A DNA stretch of 64,000 nt from Clostridioides sp. (GTDB lineage Bacteria; Bacillota; Clostridia; Peptostreptococcales; Peptostreptococcaceae). Position numbers and translations under genes: made by a program. Position 1 is the first letter of the stretch; each line of letters starts with the position of its first letter. Below, one piece after another: positions 25,934-34,591 of the stretch. The stretch spans positions 186,001 to 250,000 of the forward strand of contig JAISJN010000008.1 of the NCBI GenBank assembly GCA_031261505.1. The letters run 5' to 3'. Under the pieces are notes generated by a model, which was not told where the DNA came from, made no database searches, and saw only the letters and a list, made by a program, of their open reading frames with translations.

Positions 25934-28132
25934 TTAATTGCAACCACTGTAACCGCACATAGGGCAAAGAGTACATCCACCTGTATTGTGAATTCCTTCG
26001 TATCCACATTCAGGGCATACGAATTTCTCATTGACTCCTTCTTCATAAGTATCATCTTCAGCATCAAGAGATATTTCATCTTGAGAAGTAGTGTTGTGTT
26101 GCTCTAGCTTTCCAGACTTTTCAGCATTTGATACCTTGCCTTCAGATTTTTCTGAGTCCTTGTCGCTCTTCTCATTTGTAAGTATGCCTGTCCTCTTGCA
26201 TCCATCTCTAAATATAGTTACACCCTTTAACCCTGCTTCCCAAGCCTTCATATATATATCGTATACTTCTTCAACAGTTGTTTCATAAGGTATATTTATA
26301 GTAGATGATATCGATGCATCTACATATTTTTGCCATACTTTCTGCATTTCTATCCTATCGTTGTAGTCTATATTCATAGCTGTCACGAAGAAATCTGGAA
26401 GATCCTCTTCGTCGCTCAAACCTACAGCGTCCATATACTGTTTAACTATAGGAGTGTAAACCTTGTAGTACACGTCTTCTTCGTGTAGACTCTCTGTCTT
26501 TCTCACGTATGAGATATTGAATATAGGCTCTATACCTCCACTTATTCCAAGCATTGTAGATATTGATCCAGTTGGTGGTATAGTTAAGATTTGAGAATTT
26601 ATCATTCCGTATTTTTTAACCATTTCCTTGGTTTCATCTTCTAGATTTTCTATGAAGAAATTAGATGATGCAACCTTAGAGTAGTTGTACTCGCTAAATG
26701 CTCCAAATTTCTTTGCTATTCTAGCAGATTGTTTTACAGCCTCGTTTAATATAGTGCTGGCTATCTTGTCACATAGCTCCAATGATTCATCCGCTCCGTA
26801 TCTTATGCCCATTTTTATAAGCATGTCGGCGATTCCCATTACCCCAAGACCGATTTGTCTGTACTTCATTACGCTATCTCTTTGCTCTTGAAGTGGGTGA
26901 AGAGACATTCCTTCATCTAACACGTCATTTAAAGCTGTAACAGATTCTCTTACGCAAGACTTCAATTTATTGATATCAAAAGTAGCCTTTGCTGTAAATG
27001 GCTGTATTACAAACTCTGAAAGATTTATAGATCCTAGTAGGCAACTTCCTCCAGCAGGTAGTGGTTCTTCCGCACATGGATTTACACCAGCGAATTCGAA
27101 GTTTTCATCCTCGCTCATGAAATTATAATCATTTATCCTATCCCAAAATAGTATTCCCGGTTCTGCGTAATCCCAGTTGTTCTTTACTAATTTCTTGAAC
27201 AATGAGTAGGCATCTACTGATTTTATTATTCTCTCACCACTTTGTTCAACGTCAAATACACAGTCGAAAATTTCTCTATTCTTAACTGCCTCCATGAATT
27301 CATCTGTAACCCTTACAGATATATTAGCCTTTGTCACTTTTTCTAGATCCGTCTTTACATCTATAAACTCTTCTATCTCTGGATGGCGTACGTCCATTGA
27401 TATCATAAGAGCTCCTCTTCTTCCTTTTTGTCCGATAAGTCCAGTTGTCATGCTGTATAAGTCCATGAAAGATACTGCACCTGTTGTTTCTTTTGCCGCA
27501 TTTCTAACCCTTGCGCCCTTTGGTCTAAGTTTTGATATATCTATTCCGACTCCACCTCCGTAGCTGAAAGTTCTGGCTATCTTTTTAGCTGTGTCGAATA
27601 TTTCCTCTATACTGTCTCCCGGTGGCTCTATAACGTAGCAGTTTGAGTAAGTCACCTTTTTACCCGCCTTGAAAAGCCCTCTATTTGCCAGTATTCTACC
27701 GGCAAACAAGAATTTTTTCTGTCTTATAAGCTTTGCGATTCTTGTATCTTTGTTTGAGATTCTACTGATCCATCCCTCAAAATCTTCTCCATTATACCTG
27801 TATTTGTTTTTCCATATAGAACTTTGGAGTTCATCTAATACCCATGGTTTCTTTCTGAGTTCAGATCTCTTTTCGCGATAAAGTATGTATAGCTTAGCTA
27901 TATCCTTTCTGTTTGATTCCATAAGGTGGATTTCAACTAGATCTTGAATATCCTCAACTGATGGTTTTACAGACGCTTCATCGTATTTCTTGTCTATTTT
28001 ATCTGCAATCTCCTTAGCTATCTGTCTATCCGCACCGCCTTCGCTGTGCAAACTCGCCTTGTAAACGGCATCTTCAATCTTGTTTTTACTAAAAACTTCG
28101 ACTGTTCCATCTCTCTTAATTATTTGTTTCAT
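25934..28132 (-). CDS. nrdJ: Adenosylcobalamin-dependent ribonucleoside-diphosphate reductase (class II)
   Basis: The 732-residue enzyme makes deoxyribonucleotides using adenosylcobalamin as radical source, so it needs no oxygen and no separate radical subunit. It starts with an ATP-cone-like region (IIKRDGTVEVFSKNKIEDAV). The core has SNCYVIEPP, SYGGGVGIDISKLRPKGA, the radical-site segment NPCAEEPLPAGGSCLLGSINLS and IPPTGSISTMLGISGGIEP. The C-terminal zinc-ribbon-like cysteine cluster (CPECG ... CTLCPMCGYSGC) carries the reducing thiols. The ATG at 28132 follows GGAGGGG. No cobalamin riboswitch motif is visible upstream; the 445-bp gap holds a two-hairpin element, AT-rich sequence and the brnQ terminator. 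Confidence 0.95.
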   Translation of the reverse strand: MKQIIKRDGTVEVFSKNKIEDAVYKASLHSEGGADRQIAKEIADKIDKKYDEASVKPSVEDIQDLVEIHLMESNRKDIAKLYILYREKRSELRKKPWVLDELQSSIWKNKYRYNGEDFEGWISRISNKDTRIAKLIRQKKFLFAGRILANRGLFKAGKKVTYSNCYVIEPPGDSIEEIFDTAKKIARTFSYGGGVGIDISKLRPKGARVRNAAKETTGAVSFMDLYSMTTGLIGQKGRRGALMISMDVRHPEIEEFIDVKTDLEKVTKANISVRVTDEFMEAVKNREIFDCVFDVEQSGERIIKSVDAYSLFKKLVKNNWDYAEPGILFWDRINDYNFMSEDENFEFAGVNPCAEEPLPAGGSCLLGSINLSEFVIQPFTAKATFDINKLKSCVRESVTALNDVLDEGMSLHPLQEQRDSVMKYRQIGLGVMGIADMLIKMGIRYGADESLELCDKIASTILNEAVKQSARIAKKFGAFSEYNYSKVASSNFFIENLEDETKEMVKKYGMINSQILTIPPTGSISTMLGISGGIEPIFNISYVRKTESLHEEDVYYKVYTPIVKQYMDAVGLSDEEDLPDFFVTAMNIDYNDRIEMQKVWQKYVDASISSTINIPYETTVEEVYDIYMKAWEAGLKGVTIFRDGCKRTGILTNEKSDKDSEKSEGKVSNAEKSGKLEQHNTTSQDEISLDAEDDTYEEGVNEKFVCPECGYEGIHNTGGCTLCPMCGYSGCN

Positions 28133-28187
28133 TTGCCCCTCCAAAATTCTATTTCTTTAAATAAGATTTTCTGATCTCAGTCTTTAA

Positions 28188-28290
28188 ATTAAATGATGAT
28201 TCAACGCTTTCAGTTGGGGATTTCAACCCCCACTGAAATGAGATTTATGCCCGCCACCTCTATAGGTGGGGGACATTTGTCTCAAGTTAT
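28188..28290 (+). repeat. Two-hairpin intergenic element (one of the best-preserved copies)
   Basis: Left end TTAAATGATGATTCAACGC; first hairpin TTTCAGTTGGGG ... CCCCACTGAAA; linker TGAGATTTATGCCCG; second hairpin CCACCTC TAT AGGTGG; right end GGACATTTGTCTCAAGTTAT. TGAGA and TCTCA close the second hairpin as an outer stem. A good reference copy together with the one at 51496. Confidence 0.93.
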
Positions 28291-28496
28291 ATCGACTGAA
28301 ACGAAAATATCTAGTTTCTCTTTGTCTACAGAAACCATTTATAAATTAAAATTAGTCTAATATGTTTTATAACCATTTTTCTATTTCTTTAAACATAATC
28401 ACAGCTTTTTTGACATTAGATCTAATAGTTTTCATACATATTATTATACTCTTTTAGCGACGAAATTTACAGCGTAATGTGGCATGTGTTAAAATT

Positions 28497-28533
28497 GGAA
28501 AAAGGACATCAACCTGTATAAAGGTGATGCCCT
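28497..28533 (-). terminator. Intrinsic terminator after the first brnQ
   Basis: On the minus strand GGGCATCACCT and AGGTTGATGTCC pair with a short loop and are followed by TTTTTCC. It lies 45 bp past the stop at 28578. Confidence 0.85.
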
Positions 28534-28577
28534 GTCTTCTATAAATATATATTACTTACAAATTTTCATTTAATCTA

Positions 28578-29891
28578 CTAAGCTGTTTTCTTAGATGGGA
28601 TAAAGAATCCTACTAAAGCTCCTATTATAACTGGTAAAACCCAGTCAAATCCAAGCCCTGCAAGTGGTAGATGTTGAGTAAATGTAAGTGCATTTCCTCC
28701 TATACCCTTTGAAGCTAGTAGGTCGATAACGCTTATCAATAGCGATACATATACCGCACATTTGAACACGTTGTCGTTTTTGATCTTATCAGTGAATAAT
28801 GACAAGATTATCATTGTAACAGTCGCTGGGTAGACAAGTCCTAGTATAGGAGCTGCTAAACTTATTATTGTACTAACTCCGAAGTTAGATATAATAGCAG
28901 AGAATACGCAGACAACGATTACTATATGTTCGTATTTAAGTTTTCCTTTGCTTAGGTCGGCAAAGTATTGTCCAGCTGCTGAAGCAAGACCTATTGCTGT
29001 TGTAAGACAAGCTAGTGCTACTATTAAACCTAGTAATATCTTACCTGCTCCACCTAGTATTCCATTAGTGATGTAAACAACTAGTTCTGTCTGAGTCATA
29101 GCTACTGCTCCGTCTTTTACAACAGTACCAGCAACAGTTGCTCCTAGGTATGCAAGTCCTCCGTATACTAGAGCTAGACCTACGGCTGCTACTAAACCAG
29201 CACCTATAGTCATCTTGAATTTATCTCCTTCATCTGTATATCCCTTACTTATGATAGAAAGGATTATTACAGAAGAGAATATTACAGCTGCCAAGGTATC
29301 CATAGTCTGGTACCCTTGCTCTATACCTTCTGCTAGAGGACTTGGCAAGATTGAAGTTGCAGGCACGTCACCTAGAGGTGTTACTATACCTTTTATTATC
29401 AATATAGCCAAACAAACTAGTAAGGCTGGTGTCAAATACTGTCCAACTATATCGACAACCTTAGAAGGTTTGATTGATAACAAAATTACTATTATGAAAA
29501 ATATTATCGAGAATACTATCGGTGCTATTGATGATCCAGCAAGTGAAGGCATATTTGGAAGTATACCTATTTCAAATGTAGTTGCACCAGTTCTAGGTAT
29601 TGCGATACCAGGTCCTATACATAGAACAATTGCGGAACCTATAATCGCTCCTAATGTTTTTCCTGCTCTTGAGAGCATTCCTTCTGCATTACCACTGTAT
29701 TTTATAAGTGCTATTACTCCAAGTAGTGCTAAACCTACATCCGCAAATACGAATCCTAGGAATGATACCCACCAAAGGGATCCACTCTGTGCTCCTAATG
29801 TCGGTGGGAAGATCAAGTTACCTGCGCCAAAGAACATTGCAAACAGGGCAAAACCTACTACCGTCATGTCTTTCATTTTTTTTCCACCCAT
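28578..29891 (-). CDS. brnQ: Branched-chain amino acid:cation symporter BrnQ (copy 1)
   Basis: The 437-residue carrier has about 12 membrane helices and imports Ile, Leu and Val with Na+ or H+. Family motifs are GFALFAMFFGAGNLIFPP at the start, GPGIAIPRTGATTFEIG, GQYLTPALLVCLAI and TTAIGLASAAGQYF. The ATG at 29891 is taken because GGAGGA precedes it; a 24-residue upstream extension would read through a two-hairpin element and is rejected. It is clearly more diverged than the two other copies are from each other. A CodY-box match and near-consensus promoter lie upstream, with the element sitting inside the leader. Confidence 0.95.
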   Translation of the reverse strand: MGGKKMKDMTVVGFALFAMFFGAGNLIFPPTLGAQSGSLWWVSFLGFVFADVGLALLGVIALIKYSGNAEGMLSRAGKTLGAIIGSAIVLCIGPGIAIPRTGATTFEIGILPNMPSLAGSSIAPIVFSIIFFIIVILLSIKPSKVVDIVGQYLTPALLVCLAILIIKGIVTPLGDVPATSILPSPLAEGIEQGYQTMDTLAAVIFSSVIILSIISKGYTDEGDKFKMTIGAGLVAAVGLALVYGGLAYLGATVAGTVVKDGAVAMTQTELVVYITNGILGGAGKILLGLIVALACLTTAIGLASAAGQYFADLSKGKLKYEHIVIVVCVFSAIISNFGVSTIISLAAPILGLVYPATVTMIILSLFTDKIKNDNVFKCAVYVSLLISVIDLLASKGIGGNALTFTQHLPLAGLGFDWVLPVIIGALVGFFIPSKKTA

Positions 29892-29920
29892 GAAAAACTC
29901 CTCCTTTAAACTTTCTTTTT

Positions 29921-30016
29921 TAGTAATGATTCCAGTTCTTTCAGTGCTGGACTTCGCCACCACTGAGGCGAGAAATGCATCCCCTTATCCAAGTCAGGGA
30001 AATTTTCTCAAGTTAA
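29921..30016 (+). repeat. Two-hairpin element inside the brnQ copy 1 leader
   Basis: Left end TAGTAATGATTCCAG, first hairpin TTTCAGTGCTGG...CCACCACTGAGG (partly mispaired), a diverged second hairpin and right end TTTTCTCAAGTTAAA. It lies between the candidate promoter (30115-30142) and the start codon, so it would be part of the transcript. Confidence 0.75.
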
Positions 30017-30075
30017 ATATTGATTGCTTGTACTGGCGAGTATGTGGTGGATGATTTAGCCACCACTTAAGCCTA
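30014..30075 (+). repeat. Partial two-hairpin element, second left-end type, head-to-tail with its neighbour
   Basis: Directly after the previous right end comes AAATATTGATTGCTTG, then TACTGGCGAGTATGTGGTGG and the closing arm CCACCACTTAAG. Only the left part and first hairpin exist. The CTGGCGAGTA segment is shared with the copy at 41265. Confidence 0.75.
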
Positions 30076-30114
30076 AATTATTCCATAATCTTAAGAAATT
30101 TCAGATTATCATAA

Positions 30115-30142
30115 TTATAATAGCAAGTGAATGTATTGTCAA
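30115..30142 (-). promoter_or_regulatory. SigA-type promoter of brnQ copy 1
   Basis: TTGACA (30137-30142) and TATAAT (30115-30120) are separated by 16 bases on the minus strand, giving a leader of about 215 bases that contains repeat elements. Confidence 0.7.
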
Positions 30143-30160
30143 TAATTTTATATAATATAA

Positions 30161-30175
30161 AATTTTAGGAAAATT
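30161..30175. promoter_or_regulatory. CodY-box-like site upstream of brnQ copy 1
   Basis: AATTTTAGGAAAATT matches the CodY consensus AATTTTCWGAAAATT at 13 of 15 positions. It lies about 20 bp upstream of the -35 element of brnQ. CodY is encoded at 16528-17310, and branched-chain amino acid transporters are classic targets of this regulator. Confidence 0.65.
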
Positions 30176-30344
30176 ATTTACAAATCAATTATACTGATTA
30201 CTTCTTTAAATTTATCTAGTATCTGTTACACCAAATAATTTTAAATCCAATGGATTAATTCAAACTCTTTTATAGTATAACCAATTTAATTAAATTAATC
30301 ACTCAGTTTAAATTTTAACATAATTCGACGCTCACTCATTTTTA

Positions 30345-30357
30345 GAAAACGTTTATC
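30345..30357. promoter_or_regulatory. Recurring GWAAACGTTTWTC palindrome, copy upstream of brnQ 1
   Basis: GAAAACGTTTATC within TAGAAAACGTTTATCTA, about 200 bp upstream of the brnQ copy 1 promoter. It is the third member of a set that marks each brnQ gene. Confidence 0.4.
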
Positions 30358-30548
30358 TACATGCTGGTATCGTTTGCACATTCGCCCTAAAAAAATATCC
30401 GTTGCAAGCGGAGTACCCAAATTCATTATGACGACAATAAGTCATATTAATAAAATACTTTTCAAAACAATCACAAACTATATAGTCATTATATTATATT
30501 TTATACCAATAAGTCAAAGAATATATATTTTCATGAAATGCTAAAACT

Positions 30549-30588
30549 AAAATAAGATGTTGACTAATGTATGCCAGCATCTTATTTT
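30549..30588 (-). terminator. Intrinsic terminator after brnQ copy 2
   Basis: AAAATAAGATG and CATCTTATTTT pair (stem extended by TTG/CAG) around a 12-base loop, with A/T tracts. It starts 63 bp past the stop at 30651. Between here and the promoter at 30142 (about 400 bp) I see only AT-rich sequence and the motif at 30345. Confidence 0.8.
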
Positions 30589-30650
30589 AAAGTGTTTTTA
30601 CAATTTATACTATATTTTTAAATTTTCTCGTTAAATTTTCTAAATATTGT

Positions 30651-31961
30651 TTACGCTGTTTTTTCTAGGTTTCCGACCTTTTGATTCTTGCATGGTATGA
30701 ATTTACCTACAACACCACCGACTATTACAGGTACAAGCCAGTTGAATCCAACATTGTGAAGAGGAAGTGAGTTTATAAATGGAACTTTTACTCCAAATCC
30801 TTCAGCTACTCCGAGTACACTTATTAGAAGCGCCATGTATACTGCTCCCTTGTAGATATTGTCATTCTTGATCTTTTCGTTGAAGAACGCCAATACTATA
30901 AGAACTATTGAAGGTGGATAAACTATTGCTAGTATAGGTGAAGCAAGTTTTATTATCATTCCAACTCCTAACGATGAAACAACCGCACTGAACACGCAAA
31001 CTGCGAGAACAACTTTTTCGTAAGATACTTTTCCGTTTGTAAGGTTAGCAAAGTATTGTCCTGTTGCTGATGTAAGTCCAATCGCAGTTGTAAGACAAGC
31101 AAGTGCTACTGCTAATGCTAACAATGTTTTACCAACTGATCCTAAAAGTCCTTGAGTTATACTTACTATTACCTGTGTCTGCACAGCATCTACACCGTTC
31201 ATGCTAGATACTGTAGCACCTAGGTAGCAAAGACCTCCGTACACAAGAGCAAGTCCAACACATGCAACTATTCCTGACTTAAGTATCACCTTTATTTTTA
31301 CTGCCTGTGAAGTGTAACCTTTATCGTTTAATGAAACTATTAATACCGATGCTAACGCTATCGCCGCAAACGCATCCATTGTCTGGTATCCTTGTCCTAT
31401 ACCGTTTGCAAACACGCCTGTGATCATAGGTTCATCTATTACTTTTCCAAGTGGAGTTACAATACCCTTTACGATTATAACAGCAAGTGTTATAAGTAAT
31501 GCTGGTGTTAAAAATTGTCCTACAATATCGATAACCTTTGAAGGTTTAACTGTCAATACATAAGTTATGACGAAGAATATTATACAGAATATAAATACTG
31601 GTATTGAAGTTCCAAACACTGGTGAAATACCCATTTCATATGTAGTAGCACCTGTACGAGGTATAGCTAGTAGTGGTCCAATGCATAGTATGTCTGCACA
31701 TCCTATCATTATTCCTAATTTTCTACCACATCTTTCAAACATCTTATTTACATCACCATTGAACTTTGTTGTAGCCATTACAGCTAGAAGTGCAAGCCCT
31801 GCATCTGCCAATGTGAATCCTATAAATCCCGTCAACCATTGTGGTCCTGCTACAATTCCTAGATATGGTGGAAATATCAAATTCCCTGCCCCAAAGAACA
31901 TTGCAAATAACGCAAAACCAAAAACCATTATATCCTTAGCTTTAATACTGTTGTTTCCCAT
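30651..31961 (-). CDS. brnQ: Branched-chain amino acid:cation symporter BrnQ (copy 2)
   Basis: A 436-residue BrnQ with the same motifs as copy 1: DIMVFGFALFAMFFGAGNLI, GPLLAIPRTGATTYEMG, GQFLTPALLITLAV and TTAIGLTSATGQYFANL. It is very similar to copy 3 over its whole length, pointing to a recent tandem duplication. The 597-bp upstream gap is AT-rich. It holds AATTGTCAAAATATT (32040-32054, 12 of 15 to the CodY box) overlapping a TTGACA, and further up the palindrome GAAAACGTTTTTC. No T-box or other riboswitch is visible. Confidence 0.95.
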   Translation of the reverse strand: MGNNSIKAKDIMVFGFALFAMFFGAGNLIFPPYLGIVAGPQWLTGFIGFTLADAGLALLAVMATTKFNGDVNKMFERCGRKLGIMIGCADILCIGPLLAIPRTGATTYEMGISPVFGTSIPVFIFCIIFFVITYVLTVKPSKVIDIVGQFLTPALLITLAVIIVKGIVTPLGKVIDEPMITGVFANGIGQGYQTMDAFAAIALASVLIVSLNDKGYTSQAVKIKVILKSGIVACVGLALVYGGLCYLGATVSSMNGVDAVQTQVIVSITQGLLGSVGKTLLALAVALACLTTAIGLTSATGQYFANLTNGKVSYEKVVLAVCVFSAVVSSLGVGMIIKLASPILAIVYPPSIVLIVLAFFNEKIKNDNIYKGAVYMALLISVLGVAEGFGVKVPFINSLPLHNVGFNWLVPVIVGGVVGKFIPCKNQKVGNLEKTA

Positions 31962-32501
31962 TTTTAAAATTCCTCCCTTGTCTTGTCAAATACATTTATC
32001 CTACAAATATATTTGAGTCTTAAACATTAGTATCCTTTGAATTGTCAAAATATTATAAATTCAATCGTTTACACCGCCGATACAAAACAATTCTATACCG
32101 ACAACAACCCCCAGAATTAATTATGTTTTTATCTCAATACGTCGAATAATTTTTATCCTTCGTCAGATACTACTTATTCGTATTATATATTTTCATAATT
32201 TAGTAGTCAATAAAACAAGAATATTGCGTAATATTTATAATATTGTATATTTTTTATTTAATTCATTTATTTGTTGTTAATTGCTTTTCTATTATCAACT
32301 ATCCTTTAAAAGCAAAAAAATATGCATATTGAAATTATTTATCTCAACATGCATAAATCACTGTATAATCTAGTAGATTCAGTTGTACTATTAAATCTAT
32401 ATTTTTGTCTATATGATTCGTATTTGTACAAAATAATGAATTTATTTGTATTTTTAAATCATTTTTTTCAATTTAACAATTTTTCTATTTTAGCGATATT
32501 T

Positions 32502-32514
32502 GAAAACGTTTTTC
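32502..32514. promoter_or_regulatory. Recurring GWAAACGTTTWTC palindrome, copy upstream of brnQ 2
   Basis: GAAAACGTTTTTC, flanked by TT and AC, is cre-like. It lies 45 bp past the brnQ copy 3 stop and about 540 bp before brnQ copy 2. It is also nested in a hairpin with GCGAT/ATCGC outer arms, so a role in ending the copy 3 transcript is an alternative. Similar sites lie at 30345-30357 and 34034-34046. Confidence 0.4.
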
Positions 32515-32558
32515 ACAATCGCCTAGATATATATTCAAAATACTTGCACGCTCTTTAA

Positions 32559-33860
32559 CTACTCAGCAACTGCAGACTGTTTTTTATAAGGTATGAATTT
32601 ACCTACTACACCAGCTATCAAAACAGGAACAACCCAGTTAAATCCTAGCGAATGTAGCGGAAGAGTATCGATTATAGGCACTTTTACGCCAAATTGACTT
32701 TCAACTACTCCAAGCACGCTTATTAATAATGCCATGTAGACTGCTGCCTTGTATATATTGTCATTCTTGATTTTTTCATTAAAGAACGCTAATACTATAA
32801 GAACTATAGAAGGCGGATAAACTATCGATAGTATAGGAGCTGCTACCTTGATTATCCTGCCAACGCCCATCGATGCTACTACTGCACTAAATATACAAAC
32901 CGCAAGGACAACTCTTTCGTAGCTTATCTTTCCCTTTGAAAGATTCGCAAAATACTGTCCTGTAGCTGATGTAAGTCCAATAGAAGTTGTGAGGCAGGCA
33001 AGCGATACAGCAACCGCCAATATTGTCTTACCTACTGTCCCTAAAAGTGTTTCTGTTATTGCAACTAATACTTTCGCCTGAACTGCATCTGTACCATTCA
33101 TGCTAGACACTGTTGCTCCTAGGTAGCAAAGTCCACCGTATATAAGAGCAAGAGCTACACAGGCAACTATACCAGCCTTTAGTATAACTTTTATCTGCAC
33201 TGAAGGAGATGTGTAACCCTTATCGTTTAATGAAACGATCAATACCGATGCGAGTGCTATAGCTGCAAAAGCATCCATCGTTTGGTAACCCTGTCCTATC
33301 CCTTCTGCAAATACGTTATCGATCATTGGTTTATCGATTATTCCCGCAATCGGAGTCACTACACCTTTAATGATTATGACTGCCAACGCTATTAATAATG
33401 CCGGTGTTAAAAATTGTCCGACTATATCTACAACCTTAGAAGGTCTTATTGTCAACAAATAAGTCAACACAAAATATATAATACAGAATATAAATATTGG
33501 CAATGCATTCCCGATCACAGGTGTAATCCCCATTTCAAAAGTAGTTGCACCCGTACGAGGTATAGCTAGAAGTGGCCCGATGCAGAGTATATCTGCGCAT
33601 CCTATCATTATTCCTAGCTTCTTACCACATCTTTCAAACATTTTATCCACGTTACCATGGAACTTTGCTGTGGCCATTACGGCTAAAAGTGCTAGACCAG
33701 CATCTGCTAACGTGAATCCCATAAATCCTATCATCCATTTAGGACCTGATATGATTCCTAGATACGGTGGAAATATTAGATTTCCAGCTCCAAAGAACAT
33801 TGCAAATAGTGCAAACCCAAAAACCATTATATCTTTTGCTTTAATAGTGCTATTACCCAT
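32559..33860 (-). CDS. brnQ: Branched-chain amino acid:cation symporter BrnQ (copy 3)
   Basis: A 433-residue BrnQ, the closest relative of copy 2. It shows MGNSTIKAKDIMVFGFALFAMFFG, IGCADILCIGPLLAIPRTGATTFE, GQFLTPALLIALAV and TTSIGLTSATGQYF, and about 12 helices. The ribosome site AGGGGGG precedes the ATG by 8 bases. The gene lies first of the three in transcription order, after rbgA. The 731-bp gap upstream holds the rbgA terminator, a GTAAACGTTTTTC palindrome and a 7-bp inverted repeat (AAAACAC/GTGTTTT, 33960-33978), otherwise AT-rich sequence with nothing recognisable. Confidence 0.95.
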   Translation of the reverse strand: MGNSTIKAKDIMVFGFALFAMFFGAGNLIFPPYLGIISGPKWMIGFMGFTLADAGLALLAVMATAKFHGNVDKMFERCGKKLGIMIGCADILCIGPLLAIPRTGATTFEMGITPVIGNALPIFIFCIIYFVLTYLLTIRPSKVVDIVGQFLTPALLIALAVIIIKGVVTPIAGIIDKPMIDNVFAEGIGQGYQTMDAFAAIALASVLIVSLNDKGYTSPSVQIKVILKAGIVACVALALIYGGLCYLGATVSSMNGTDAVQAKVLVAITETLLGTVGKTILAVAVSLACLTTSIGLTSATGQYFANLSKGKISYERVVLAVCIFSAVVASMGVGRIIKVAAPILSIVYPPSIVLIVLAFFNEKIKNDNIYKAAVYMALLISVLGVVESQFGVKVPIIDTLPLHSLGFNWVVPVLIAGVVGKFIPYKKQSAVAE

Positions 33861-34033
33861 TCCAGTCCCCCCTAGTCAAAATTATTTACCTCTGTCACTA
33901 GTATCCACAATTAAGAAAATATACAAACGATACAATTCATCTTCAATCAGCGTTTGTTCAAAACACAAAACGTGTTTTAACTGCAAGATCAAAATTTAAT
34001 CCTATCATTTGATCTACTGCTACTTTAACTTGT

Positions 34034-34046
34034 GTAAACGTTTTTC
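34034..34046. promoter_or_regulatory. Recurring GWAAACGTTTWTC palindrome, copy upstream of brnQ 3
   Basis: GTAAACGTTTTTC within GTGTAAACGTTTTTCAC, a near palindrome resembling a catabolite (cre) site. It lies about 175 bp upstream of brnQ copy 3. Confidence 0.4.
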
Positions 34047-34354
34047 ACCCTATTTAATATTGTAAATAGACAGCGCTCAACTCAATATCATCTATTTACA
34101 AATTTTCGTCATAAGCCTGCCCCCTCGTAAAATTATTATTCAGCTTTTCACAAATTGTCCATCCATCAAACTGACACCATTTTTTAATAAAATTTAAATT
34201 CATCTGTTAGATACTAGTTACCTGGATTATATCGCTGTGAAAATTCCAAGTCAATGATTGATTGACAATCCAGAATCGTTATAATATTATGATTACAGTC
34301 AATATTGTGTTTTTAGATGTTAAATATATATCTCATCAGTTTACTGTATACAAA

Positions 34355-34400
34355 ATCTAAAAAAGGGTACATATGGAATTTAATTTTCCATCTGCACCCT
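34355..34400 (-). terminator. Intrinsic terminator after rbgA
   Basis: AGGGT...CATATGGAA and TTCCATCTG...ACCCT pair around TTAATT. The minus strand continues with TTTTTTAGATTTT. It lies about 190 bp past the rbgA stop. Confidence 0.8.
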
Positions 34401-34591
34401 CATTATTTAATTAATACCAGCTAATCTTGTTTAATTTACAAACGTAAAATCTACCATCGCCCTTTATAAGATTAATATTCGATTTGAATATCTAATTCTC
34501 ACTATTACCTACATTTGATTGTTATAATTATATTCAGTCATTATTCACTGTTTACCTTTTTTTGAAACTCTTTCGACACCATTCGAACTAC

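Noticed and set aside
28133-28577. Cobalamin riboswitch for nrdJ
   Set aside because: No B12-box or conserved core is visible; the region has a repeat, AT-rich sequence and the brnQ terminator.
29892-29963. N-terminal extension of brnQ copy 1
   Set aside because: It would translate part of a two-hairpin element, and GGAGGA sits correctly before the ATG at 29891, where other BrnQ proteins start.
29215-30054. 279-codon plus-strand frame opposite brnQ copy 1
   Set aside because: It is a mirror of the brnQ coding sequence, with no protein-family features and no ribosome site; similar mirrors lie opposite copies 2 and 3.
30616-34590. T-box leaders before the brnQ genes
   Set aside because: The GGTGGTACCGCG-type T-box sequence is absent in all three upstream regions; only the alaS leader has it.
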